Part shown: positions 42,057 through 50,918 of the stretch, piece by piece
Layout of the letters: each line of letters opens with the position of its first letter
Numbering within the stretch: the stretch's first letter is position 1
Source: JBBQWT01 sp038210375
Lineage (GTDB): Bacteria; Acidobacteriota; Terriglobia; Terriglobales; Acidobacteriaceae
Assembly: GCA_038210375.1 (NCBI GenBank)
Contig: JBBQWT010000002.1
Location: 124,001 to 188,000, forward strand
Length of the DNA stretch: 64,000 nt
Direction: 5' to 3'
Translations under genes and position numbers: made by a program
Notes under the pieces: generated by a model
What the model was told of the DNA's origin: nothing
The model's database searches: none
Seen by the model: the letters and a program-made list of their open reading frames with translations, nothing else

Positions 42057-43439
42057 CTACCTGGCAGCAGCGACGTCAGTTACAGCTGCATAAAGATATT
42101 GCACGAATTTGCCCACCTGCTCGATGTTCACCCGCTCGTCGTTGCCGTGGATGCGCACGATGTCAGCCTCGGTTTGGCCGACGCCGATTCCGTACGCCTG
42201 CACTCCCTTGGCCCTTAACTGGGCCGAATCGGTGGCTCCGGTTTGCATGATAGGGAGCGTCACCACGCCGGAATACGTCTTTTCTCCCGCACGCCTTAGC
42301 GCTTTGTACATATCGCTATTCAGAGAAGAAGGCGGCGACCCAGGTCTTACCGGTTCTGTAGTCCCCGGCGAGATCGTCACCGCCGGATCGTCAATCAGGC
42401 GCTTCAGGCTCGCCATCAGTGCGTCCATATCTTCATCGGGCAAGGCGCGAACATCGAGCGTAGCCTCAGCGTCGCTGGGAATGACATTCACCCGGAACCC
42501 CCCGGAGATCATGGTGGGCACAATCGATGTCCGCAGCATCGAGTTAAACGGAGGAGCGGCCGCCCGCAGCTTTTCCTGCACCGCCGGGTCATCGAGATGG
42601 TTCAAAAGCGCGGCTGTTTCCGGGGGGCTGATTCCCGCCATGTCATGGAAAAATGCCCGGGTGGTTTCATTCAACTTCATCGGAGATTGCCAGCTCCCCA
42701 CTTTGGCCACCGCTGCCGCAAGGTGAGTGATGGCGTTATCCAGCCGGGGAATGGAACCATGTCCGCTGCTGCCATGTGCCGTAAGTTTCAGCGCGCGCGG
42801 AATCTTCTCGGTGGTCTCGATCCCAATGAATGAAGGTTGTCCCTTACGCTCGATCATTCCACCGCCTTCGTTCAATGCGAATTCGGAGTCGATCTTGTCC
42901 CAGTGCTGATTCACCATGAAATTGATGCCGACCTCGCTGGTGCCCTCTTCCCCAGCTTCCGCCAGAAAAATAACGTCGCGATCCAGCGCCACATGCGCGC
43001 GCTTTAGTTGCAGAAATACCTCAAGGTTGCAGGCCACGTTGCCCTTGTCGTCGTGCGAGCCCCGGCCATAGAGATATCCGTCCTGGGTGACCGCGGCGAA
43101 CGGGTCCACGGTCCACTTACTCCGCTCCACCCCCACCACGTCGATATGCCCCATTAAAAGCAGGGGCCGCTTGCGCCCGTTGCCCTTGAGGCGCGCCACC
43201 AGGCTTCCCCGCCCCGGCGCCGCTTCAAAAATCTCTGACTCGATGCCTTCGCTCGTCAGGATGTCTTTGATGTACTGCGCCGCCCGGGTCTCGTTGCCCG
43301 GCGGGTTGCTGGTGTCGATCTTGATTAGCCCGCTCAGGATTTGGATGGTTTCACCCTGCCACTGCCGGTTCACTTGCGCCGGCACCGCTTGCGGCAGGCC
43401 CAAGCTCAGGCCAAGGACAACGAGGAACGTGGATCGCAT
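42057..43439 (-). CDS. Secreted M20 family metallopeptidase/carboxypeptidase
   Basis: Zinc exopeptidase of the M20/M25/M40 family with a signal peptide (MRSTFLVVLGLSLGLPQAVPAQ split around residues 1-22). It has 460 residues from the ATG at 43439, which has AGGAG seven bases upstream. Metal-ligand segments are LLLMGHIDVVGVERSKW (His, with catalytic Asp), YGRGSHDDKGN (bridging Asp) and FLAEAGEEGTSEVG (catalytic and ligand Glu). A dimerisation domain occupies about 210-330. The C-terminal MQTGATDSAQLRAKGVQAYGIG supplies the last histidine region. It probably degrades peptides or acylated amino acids in the periplasm. Confidence 0.93.
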   Translation of the reverse strand: MRSTFLVVLGLSLGLPQAVPAQVNRQWQGETIQILSGLIKIDTSNPPGNETRAAQYIKDILTSEGIESEIFEAAPGRGSLVARLKGNGRKRPLLLMGHIDVVGVERSKWTVDPFAAVTQDGYLYGRGSHDDKGNVACNLEVFLQLKRAHVALDRDVIFLAEAGEEGTSEVGINFMVNQHWDKIDSEFALNEGGGMIERKGQPSFIGIETTEKIPRALKLTAHGSSGHGSIPRLDNAITHLAAAVAKVGSWQSPMKLNETTRAFFHDMAGISPPETAALLNHLDDPAVQEKLRAAAPPFNSMLRTSIVPTMISGGFRVNVIPSDAEATLDVRALPDEDMDALMASLKRLIDDPAVTISPGTTEPVRPGSPPSSLNSDMYKALRRAGEKTYSGVVTLPIMQTGATDSAQLRAKGVQAYGIGVGQTEADIVRIHGNDERVNIEQVGKFVQYLYAAVTDVAAAR

Positions 43440-43514
43440 GGGATTTCTCCTGATGTCGATTGCAACCTGCATTCTAGCCCCATCCCCCGGACGAACCCGG
43501 CAAGTTCCCTCGGC

Positions 43515-44486
43515 TTACTTTGACCAGTTGGTGGGTTTCCGGTCCCAACGGTGGTTTCGCAGGATATGCATCAGCTCGCGCCGCAGTGTGCGTCCGTCGC
43601 TCAAGCCGATATTTTCTGTGAGATGTTCCTGTTTGCGCATGCCCACGATGGTGGTGCTGACATGAGGATTGGAGAGTATGTACTTCAATGCCATGCCCGC
43701 CATCGTCAAATGGGGAGGCGCCAGCGGCCGCAATTTTTCCACCCGTTCCAGCGTGGCAGCCAGGTTTTCAGGATTGAAATATCCTGACCGCCAGTCGTCT
43801 TCGGGGAACGTCGTCTCCGCGGTCATCTTGCCGGCGAGGCTTCCTTCGTCCAGGGGCACGCGCGCAATCACCCCGATATTCAGCTTGCGGCAGGCCGGCA
43901 GCAGATCATCTTCCGGAGACTGGTCAAAAATGTTGTAAATCACCTGCACCACATCCACGCATCCTGAATACAGCGCCTTGATGCCATTGTTGGGCTCCCA
44001 GCGGTTCAAGCTGATGCCAAACGCCCGGATCAAGCCCTCGGCCTTAAGCTGATCGACGATCGCCACCCAGCGTTCGTTGCTCGCCCAACTGTCGTCCCAA
44101 ACGTGAAATTGCAGCAGGTCAATCGCATCCACGCCCAGCGCCTTGCGAATCAACTCGACATATTTCAGCACGTACTCTGCCGGAAACACCGCTTCATACG
44201 GATCGCGAGGCGATGCCGGCCACTTGCCATTCTTGGGCGGAATCTTGGAAGCGGTATATATCCTCTTGCCCGGATTGTTGCGCAGCAATTCGCCCAGAAG
44301 GCGGTCGCACTTGCCGTCGCCATACGCCCATGCGGAGTCGAAAAAATTGCAGTCCATATCGGCCGCCGCCTGCAAGGCGCGCCGCGACTCGTTGTCATCG
44401 GAATCCTTCCAGTTGCCCATTCCCCAAAGGCCCTGGCCGATTTCACTCACCTTAAAATTGGAACGCCCCAAACGCCGGAAATTCAT
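43515..44486 (-). CDS. Aldo/keto reductase
   Basis: NADPH-dependent oxidoreductase with a TIM-barrel fold. The 323 residues start MNFRRLGRSNFKVSEIGQGL. Catalytic residues are visible: Asp and Tyr in NFFDSAWAYGDGKCDRLLGELL, a Lys in YTASKIPPKN, and a His in LLQFHVWDDSW. The cofactor region ATTIVGMRKQEHLTENI near the C-terminus is shortened to STTIVGMRK. Substrate unknown. It lies upstream of the M20 peptidase gene on the same strand with a 75-bp gap, and is divergent from the M3 peptidase gene. Confidence 0.92.
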   Translation of the reverse strand: MNFRRLGRSNFKVSEIGQGLWGMGNWKDSDDNESRRALQAAADMDCNFFDSAWAYGDGKCDRLLGELLRNNPGKRIYTASKIPPKNGKWPASPRDPYEAVFPAEYVLKYVELIRKALGVDAIDLLQFHVWDDSWASNERWVAIVDQLKAEGLIRAFGISLNRWEPNNGIKALYSGCVDVVQVIYNIFDQSPEDDLLPACRKLNIGVIARVPLDEGSLAGKMTAETTFPEDDWRSGYFNPENLAATLERVEKLRPLAPPHLTMAGMALKYILSNPHVSTTIVGMRKQEHLTENIGLSDGRTLRRELMHILRNHRWDRKPTNWSK

Positions 44487-44596
44487 ACAGCTATTTTCTC
44501 ATTGATTGCGATATTGATGTTTAAGAGCTCTATAGGCGATCATTCCGGCTTAAGTCCCGAACACTGACAAAGTCTGCAAAAACCCTTATCCTAACC

Positions 44597-46696
44597 ATGA
44601 ATCACGCGGTGGGCCGCTTTCCGCGCACGCAAGTCCCGCCTCTTTTATCAAATACATCAGGATTGATGCCTATGAGTACGCTGGGAATTCGCATCGTTGA
44701 ACCCTCGCCGTCGTCGCTCGGCGCCTCTCGCCTCTTGAACGTCAGCGCCGAAGAATTTCTGGGCACCGGACGCGCCGGCATGGAAGCCGCCAAAGCAACC
44801 ATGGCGCATTTCAAAAGCGCCGCCCGCACCCCCTCCGCCGGAGTGGACGCGAGTGAAGCCATCCTCGACATTTTCGATGCCGCCTTTGCCGCCTTGCAGA
44901 ATGTCGGCGCGCGCTGCGGTCTGGCCCACGAGGTTCATCCCGATGAAAAACTCCGCGCAGCCGCCGAAACCTGCGAGCAGGAGGTCAGCGCCCTGGCCAC
45001 CGAGTTCTCTCTCGATCGCGAAATCTATGATGCCTTGCAGTCGGTTGACCTGACCCACGTGGACGCCAATACCCGCTATTTCGTCGAGAAGAATTTGCGG
45101 GATTTCCGCCTCGGCGGCGTTGACCGTGACCCCGAGACCCGCGCCCAACTCAAGGAGTTAAACCAGGAACTGGTGAAGATTGGCCAGGAATTTTCCAAAA
45201 ACATTCGCGACGATGATCGCCGCCTCGCAGTTGATCCCGCCGACCTTGATGGCCTGCCTGAAGATTTCCGGCGCGCGCATCCACCCGGCCCCAATGGCAA
45301 GGTTTCCATCTCCACCGACACCGTCGATTACTATCCCGTGCTCACTTACGCCCACAATGCGAAGACGAGGGAGGCGCTCTGGCGCCTCTACCTGCAGCGC
45401 GCCCACCCGCAAAATCTTCAGGTGCTCACCCGCATGCTCGAAGCCCGTTTTCGAGTCGCGCAACTACTGGGTTTCGACAACTGGGCTGACTACATCACCC
45501 AGGACAAAATGATCGGCAACGAGAAAAATGCGGGCGACTTTATCGCCCGCATTGCCGGGATATCGCAGGCTCGAGCAGATCACGATTACCAGGATTTACT
45601 GGCCATCAAGCGTGGAATTGTGCCGACATCATCGAATATTAACGCTTGGGACCACAGCTACTTAATGGAAAAACTTAAAGTTGAACGCTATGGTTTTGAT
45701 TCCCAAGCGGTGCGCCCTTATTTTGAGTATAGCCGGGTTAAGCAAGGCGTGCTCGATATCACCAGCACGCTCTTTGGCATCGCGTATCGCAGGGTTCAGG
45801 ACGCCCAAGTGTGGCACTCGGATGTCGAGACCTACGACATCTATCCTGCCGGCGATCACCAGTCCAAGGCGCTGGGACGAATCTATCTCGACATGTTTCC
45901 CCGAGAAAACAAGTACAAGCATTTCGCGCAATTTAATCTCATGAACGGGAACCAGGGCAGCACCCAAAGCAATGCCCGTCCCGAAGGCGTGCTGGTCTGC
46001 AACTTTCCCCGGCCGGGCGCGGACTCCGATGGCCCCGGCCTGATGGAATACCGCGACGTACGCACTTTATTTCACGAATTCGGGCACCTCTTGCACCACG
46101 TATTCGGGGGCCGTATTCGTTGGGCCACCCTTTCCGGCACGGCGGTGCAGATGGATTTCGTCGAGGTGCCATCGCAGTTGCTGGAAGAGTGGACACGCGA
46201 TGCCGGCAGCCTGCAGGTCTTTGCGCGCCACTACCAGACTGGCGATCCCATTCCCGCCAGGCTGGTCGAACAGTTGCGCGCCGCCGACGATGTGGGCCGC
46301 GGCGCCACCGTACGCCAGCAAATGTTTTATGCCGCACTCAGTCTGGGTCTCTACAATCGCGACCCCGAAGGCCTTGATACCACCAGTCTGCTGGCGGAAT
46401 TGCAATCGCGTTATACGCCGTATCCTTATGTCGAAGGAACCTACCTGCAGGAATCTTTTGGTCACCTCGACGGCTATTCCGCGCTCTATTACACCTACAT
46501 GTGGTCGCTGGTCATCGCCAAAGACATGTTCAATGTTTTTCAGACCAGCGGCCTGCTGAACAGCGCGGTGGCGGGAAAATACCGCAGCGCAACCCTTGAG
46601 CCGGGAGGCTCAAAACCAGCGGCGCAACTGGTCGAGAATTTTTTAGGCCGCCCCTACAGCTTCGACGCGTATGAAAGCTGGCTCAACGAGAACTGA
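44597..46696 (+). CDS. M3 family oligopeptidase (thimet oligopeptidase-like)
   Basis: Zinc metallopeptidase of about 700 residues that cleaves oligopeptides, probably in the cytoplasm. The zinc motif HEFGH is at about residue 492 in RTLFHEFGHLLHHVFGGR, with the third ligand expected in FVEVPSQLLEEW. N-terminal helical segments (VEKNLRDFRLGGVDRDPETRAQLKEL) and the C-terminal YVEGTYLQESFGHLDGYSALYYTYMWSLVIAKDMF are typical of the M3A family. The frame opens at 44597; ATGs at 44666 and 44672 are equally possible starts. No signal peptide. Confidence 0.93.
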   Translation: MNHAVGRFPRTQVPPLLSNTSGLMPMSTLGIRIVEPSPSSLGASRLLNVSAEEFLGTGRAGMEAAKATMAHFKSAARTPSAGVDASEAILDIFDAAFAALQNVGARCGLAHEVHPDEKLRAAAETCEQEVSALATEFSLDREIYDALQSVDLTHVDANTRYFVEKNLRDFRLGGVDRDPETRAQLKELNQELVKIGQEFSKNIRDDDRRLAVDPADLDGLPEDFRRAHPPGPNGKVSISTDTVDYYPVLTYAHNAKTREALWRLYLQRAHPQNLQVLTRMLEARFRVAQLLGFDNWADYITQDKMIGNEKNAGDFIARIAGISQARADHDYQDLLAIKRGIVPTSSNINAWDHSYLMEKLKVERYGFDSQAVRPYFEYSRVKQGVLDITSTLFGIAYRRVQDAQVWHSDVETYDIYPAGDHQSKALGRIYLDMFPRENKYKHFAQFNLMNGNQGSTQSNARPEGVLVCNFPRPGADSDGPGLMEYRDVRTLFHEFGHLLHHVFGGRIRWATLSGTAVQMDFVEVPSQLLEEWTRDAGSLQVFARHYQTGDPIPARLVEQLRAADDVGRGATVRQQMFYAALSLGLYNRDPEGLDTTSLLAELQSRYTPYPYVEGTYLQESFGHLDGYSALYYTYMWSLVIAKDMFNVFQTSGLLNSAVAGKYRSATLEPGGSKPAAQLVENFLGRPYSFDAYESWLNEN

Positions 46697-46817
46697 AAAC
46701 CGGAAGAGTCCCACTCGAACAGGGATACGTTTTGAGGAGTTTGGAATTCCGCGGACGCAACGTACTTCGAGTCAAAGTCAGGGGCTGCGCCTGTTTACCC
46801 TCAATGGCGCGAATTTT

Positions 46818-47180
46818 TTAACGTAAGCTGACCCTGCAAGTTTCGCGTTTATCCGAAGGCAGCAGCAGAACGGCCCAACTGCCCGCACCCATAATCGGAA
46901 TCAACGTCTTCACCACACCAGGGTTGCTGGACGCCAAAATCGAACTGGCCAGCATAAATCCGCCCGCCAGCAATAGCGAGGCCGCCGACGGCCCTGACGA
47001 TTTCCCTCGCAGCCGGGAGTTCACGATATCAGCGCTCACCACCGCGAGCGCCAGGACGAGGGGCCCGGCAAGCGCCATCCAACCGGTCTGGTCAGTCCGC
47101 ACCGCCACCAATGAACCTACGATGATGCCGGAGGCTACAAGCAGGCTGGGACTCAAGTGCAGCCAATATTTTCGTGTCAT
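46818..47180 (-). CDS. Small membrane protein downstream of dxs
   Basis: 120 residues from the ATG at 47180, preceded by GAGGTGAT. The longer frame to 47351 lies inside dxs and is rejected. Three or four hydrophobic segments are present (LLVASGIIVGSLVAV, ALAGPLVLALAVVSADIVN, SLLLAGGFMLASSILAS, IPIMGAGSWAVLLL), so it is an integral membrane protein. I do not recognise a family. It begins 38 bp after the dxs stop in the same direction and is probably co-transcribed with it. Confidence 0.72.
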   Translation of the reverse strand: MTRKYWLHLSPSLLVASGIIVGSLVAVRTDQTGWMALAGPLVLALAVVSADIVNSRLRGKSSGPSAASLLLAGGFMLASSILASSNPGVVKTLIPIMGAGSWAVLLLPSDKRETCRVSLR

Positions 47181-47218
47181 TTCAGAATCACCTCTGTAGG
47201 AGTTCATTCTATTCCCTT

Positions 47219-49102
47219 CTACCCGCGCGGCGCAGCTATTTGCGCAGCTCCCAGGCACGCCTGCACTTTTTCGACGATACCCTCGACGCTGAGCCCGTAT
47301 TTCTTGCGCAAGGCGTCGACTTTTCCGTGTTCGATAAACTGGTCGGGCCAACCCACCCGCACCACCGGCGTCCTGGTCCCCATCTCCGACAAACTTTCCA
47401 TCACCGCGCTGCCGAAACCCCCGCGCAGGACGTGGTCTTCCAGAGTGACCACCACCTGGGCTCGTTCGCCGTACCGTTGCAGAATGCGCGTGTCCAGAGG
47501 CTTGGCAAAACGGGCGTTGATGATGGCCGTGGAGTGGCCGCCTTCTTCCAGAATCCTCGCAGCTTCATAGGCAAGTGGAAGCAGCGCGCCGTAAGAGAAA
47601 ATAGCAACCTCGGAGCCGTCGCGCACCAATTCAGCCTCTCCGATGGCCAGCGCCGCGGGCTGGCTCTTGGGCAGGTTTCCCGGTCCGGTGCCACGCGGAT
47701 AACGGATCGCCACCGGGCCATCATGGCCCAGCGCCGTGCATAACATGTCGGCGAATTCGTCTTCATCCTTAGGCGCCATCAGCACCATGTTGGGAATGCC
47801 GCGAAGGTAGCTGATATCGAACAGCCCGTGATGAGTGGGTCCATCGTCACCGGAAAGGCCGGCACGATCCATGCAGAAAACCACCGGCAGATTTTGCAGG
47901 GCAACGTCGTGCACGATCTGATCGAAGGATCGCTGAAGGAACGTCGAGTAAATCGCGCACACCGGCCTGAAACCTTTGGTCGCCATGCCTGCGGCAAAGA
48001 GCACCGCATGCTCCTCGGCGATGCCTACGTCAAAATATCGCTTGGGATGTACCGGCTGAAAACGCTCCAACCCGGTACCATTGGGCATCGCCGCGGTGAT
48101 GGCAGCGATCTTGTCGTTCTGGTTCGCCAGCTTGATCAGCGTATCGGCAAACACTTCGGAATACGTAGGCTGGGTCGAAGGCGAAGTCTCGCCGGTGATC
48201 TTGTCATAAGGGCCCAAGCCGTGGAATTTCTTCTGCTTCGCCATCGCAGGCTCGAAACCCTTGCCCTTGGTGGTGATGGCATGCAATAGCACCGGCCGGT
48301 CCTGGTGTTTGAGAAATTCAAACATGTGGATCAGCATTCCCAGGTCATGGCCATCCACCGGACCATAATAAGTCAGTCCCAGTTCCTCGAAAATCAGGCT
48401 GGGCAATAGAAATCCCTTGGCGGTTTCCTCGGCTTTCCGCGCCATGTTGAGTGCGGTGTCGCCGATCAGTTCCATCACCCGCTTGGCGCGGTCACGCAAA
48501 TATTGAAATGAAGGATTGGTGACGATCTGGTTTAGGTAGCTGGCGATCGCGCCCACATTCTTGTCGATCGACCACTCGTTATCGTTCAAGACCACGATCA
48601 AGCGCTTGGTCTGCGCCGCGATATTGTTCATGGCCTCGTATGAAATTCCGCAGGTAAATGCCGCATCGCCCGCCAGCGCCACCACGTGCTCCGTACCGCC
48701 CATCAGGTCACGTGCCACCGCCATTCCCAGCGCCGCGGAAAGAGCGGTGCCCGCGTGTCCCGCGCCGTAGCTGTCATGCGGACTTTCGGTGCGCAACATG
48801 AATCCGTTGAGCCCACCGGGCTGCCGGATGGTCGAAAAACGCTCGCGGCGCCCGGTGAGCAGCTTGTGCACGTACGCCTGGTGGCTGACGTCAAACAGGA
48901 AATGATCTTTGGGGGTATCGAAGACGTAGTGCATCGCCAGGGTGAGCTCGACCACGCCAAGATTTGGCCCGATGTGCCCGCCGGTGGAGGAGAGCACTGA
49001 GATCAGCTCCTCGCGAATTTCCTGCGCCAGTTCCTTCAACTGGGGAATGGAAAGTTTCTTGATATCGCTGGGAGATTGAATCGAGCTTAGGTAATCGCTC
49101 AT
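47219..49102 (-). CDS. dxs: 1-Deoxy-D-xylulose-5-phosphate synthase
   Basis: Thiamine-diphosphate enzyme that condenses pyruvate and glyceraldehyde 3-phosphate, the entry step of the MEP isoprenoid pathway. The 627 residues show HIGPNLGVVELTLAMHYVFDTPKDHFLFDVSHQAYVHKLLTGR at the N-terminus, then the ThDP site GDAAFTCGISYEAMNN with LNDNEWSID. The transketolase-like Pyr domain has DVGIAEEHAVLFAAGMA, where the glutamate is catalytic, and DRAGLSGDDGPTHHGLFDISYLR. The ThDP motif reads GDA where GDG is usual. Product isoprenoids would feed menaquinone, linking loosely to mqnE. Confidence 0.95.
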   Translation of the reverse strand: MSDYLSSIQSPSDIKKLSIPQLKELAQEIREELISVLSSTGGHIGPNLGVVELTLAMHYVFDTPKDHFLFDVSHQAYVHKLLTGRRERFSTIRQPGGLNGFMLRTESPHDSYGAGHAGTALSAALGMAVARDLMGGTEHVVALAGDAAFTCGISYEAMNNIAAQTKRLIVVLNDNEWSIDKNVGAIASYLNQIVTNPSFQYLRDRAKRVMELIGDTALNMARKAEETAKGFLLPSLIFEELGLTYYGPVDGHDLGMLIHMFEFLKHQDRPVLLHAITTKGKGFEPAMAKQKKFHGLGPYDKITGETSPSTQPTYSEVFADTLIKLANQNDKIAAITAAMPNGTGLERFQPVHPKRYFDVGIAEEHAVLFAAGMATKGFRPVCAIYSTFLQRSFDQIVHDVALQNLPVVFCMDRAGLSGDDGPTHHGLFDISYLRGIPNMVLMAPKDEDEFADMLCTALGHDGPVAIRYPRGTGPGNLPKSQPAALAIGEAELVRDGSEVAIFSYGALLPLAYEAARILEEGGHSTAIINARFAKPLDTRILQRYGERAQVVVTLEDHVLRGGFGSAVMESLSEMGTRTPVVRVGWPDQFIEHGKVDALRKKYGLSVEGIVEKVQACLGAAQIAAPRG

Positions 49103-49208
49103 AAATGGACTGGCCGTTCAAAGTATAAGATGCTCGCCACGCCCGGTTGTTGCGGATTAATTCTGCGGGGTGTGCTTCTCTCCCTCTGGGAACCGAGCCA
49201 GTCAGTGT

Positions 49209-50918
49209 TTACTTTTTGGCTGGTTTTCCGCCCGTGATCTTCTGCGTAACGTAGGGGCGCAGATTGCTGATACCCTTGCCTTCTTCGACCGTGATGGTCT
49301 CGCCGGCGGCGATGTTGGCGAGCCGATCGATTTGCCCGCTGGGCCAGTTCACTTCGATGGAATCCGCTTTACTCATGTTTCCCATGCCAAAGGTGAGCAC
49401 CAATTCACTCTGCGATAAATAGCTGGATCCGCTGTGCAGCGTCTGCGACACCGTTTCCTTGCCGGATATAACCCGAACCAGGGCGCCGATTCCGTCGCGG
49501 TTCGACCGTATTCCGGCCAGCTTGATTCGCAGGCTGTAGTTGGTTCCGCCCTCGTTACGGAACAAATATACCCGGCCGCCGTTGGTCGTGGAAATCACGT
49601 CCAACGCGCCGTCGTTGTTGATGTCGGCGTAGGCCGCCCCGCGCGCCACCTTGGGCGCCGCAAATGCCGTCCCCATTTTGCTGGTGACTTCGGAAAATTT
49701 TCCTCCGCGCTGGTTGCGGAACAGGTGCGGAGGCTCGGCATAACTCACGTGCTTCTGCACCTTCTCGATCTCGTTCTCGATGTGGCCGTCAGCGACGAAG
49801 ATATCGGGCCACCCGTCGTTGTCGTAGTCGAAGAAGAAACATCCAAAGCCCAGCGTCACCAGGGTGGCGTGGCCAATTTCGGAATGGGCCGCCTCGTCAA
49901 CGAACAAACCGTTTCCCTCGTTGTGATAAAGCGAGAGCATCTGGTTTGAGAGGTTGGAAATCACCAGGCTGGGAAATCCCGAGTGATCGTAATCCGCCGC
50001 ATCGATTCCCATTCCCGCGCGCGCCAATCCATCTTCGCTGAACGCGATTCCCGCCGCGATTCCTTTTTCCTCGAACGTGCCGTCGCGCTTGTTCAGGTAA
50101 AGCTTGTTGGGCTGGGTGTCGTTGGCCAGCACAATATCCGGCCATCCGTCGCGGTTGTAGTCGATGATGGCGATGCCCAGGGTCTTCGACGTCGGGTCGT
50201 ACAGCCCGGCTTTCTGGGTGACATCCTGAAACTTACCGTGCCCGAGATTGTGGTACAGCCGGGCAGAAGCGCCTTTATAGGATTCCGGGGTGCAATAGGA
50301 TTTGTGTACGCCATCCAGCGAACAGAAGAGATCGTTTTTGATCGACCATTGAACGTAATTGCCGACGATCAGGTCGAGCTTGCCGTCGCGGTCATAATCC
50401 ACCCAGGCCGCGCTGGTGGCAAAGTCATTTCCACCCACCAGCCCCGCGCTCCTGGTTACATCGGTAAACGTGCCGTTGCCGTTGTTGTGAAAAAGGTGGT
50501 TCTGGTCGAGCGCGGTGATGAAGATATCGTCGAAGCCGTCGTTATCGTAATCCCCTATGGCAGATCCCAAGCCAAAAATGGAAATCGCCAGGCCCGCTTT
50601 GCGAGTGACGTCGGTGAAAGTCCCGTTGCGGTCGTTGTGGTAAAGCCGCGGAGTGGACGTCGCAGGCCCGTGTCCGGGCCAGTTCCTGCCGTTGACCAGC
50701 AGGATGTCCTGGTAGCCGTCGTTGTCATAATCAATGAAGGCGGCGCCCGGTCCCATGGTCTCGGGCAGATACTTTTTCCCATACGCGCCATTGGTGTGGA
50801 CAAAACGGATTCCAGCTTGCGCGGTAATGTCGCGAAAGGTGATATTTTGCGCGCGCAGCGGCGGCGCCGCCAGCACCCCGGCAGCGCAGTATAAAATCAG
50901 CAGTTTTATCCTGAACAT
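49209..50918 (-). CDS. CRTAC1 family protein with FG-GAP/VCBS repeats and ASPIC/UnbV domain
   Basis: 569-residue secreted protein with a signal peptide (about 1-23). About seven FG-GAP-like beta-propeller blades carry repeated D-x-D-x-D-G calcium-binding loops (FIDYDNDGYQDILLVNG, IGDYDNDGFDDIFITA, WVDYDRDGKLDLIVGN). An ASPIC/UnbV domain at the C-terminus has DSIEVNWPSGQIDRL. Such proteins are abundant in Acidobacteriota, and the role is unknown. Its ATG overlaps the stop codon of the upstream cytochrome gene (TAATG), so the two are translationally coupled. Confidence 0.92.
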   Translation of the reverse strand: MFRIKLLILYCAAGVLAAPPLRAQNITFRDITAQAGIRFVHTNGAYGKKYLPETMGPGAAFIDYDNDGYQDILLVNGRNWPGHGPATSTPRLYHNDRNGTFTDVTRKAGLAISIFGLGSAIGDYDNDGFDDIFITALDQNHLFHNNGNGTFTDVTRSAGLVGGNDFATSAAWVDYDRDGKLDLIVGNYVQWSIKNDLFCSLDGVHKSYCTPESYKGASARLYHNLGHGKFQDVTQKAGLYDPTSKTLGIAIIDYNRDGWPDIVLANDTQPNKLYLNKRDGTFEEKGIAAGIAFSEDGLARAGMGIDAADYDHSGFPSLVISNLSNQMLSLYHNEGNGLFVDEAAHSEIGHATLVTLGFGCFFFDYDNDGWPDIFVADGHIENEIEKVQKHVSYAEPPHLFRNQRGGKFSEVTSKMGTAFAAPKVARGAAYADINNDGALDVISTTNGGRVYLFRNEGGTNYSLRIKLAGIRSNRDGIGALVRVISGKETVSQTLHSGSSYLSQSELVLTFGMGNMSKADSIEVNWPSGQIDRLANIAAGETITVEEGKGISNLRPYVTQKITGGKPAKK

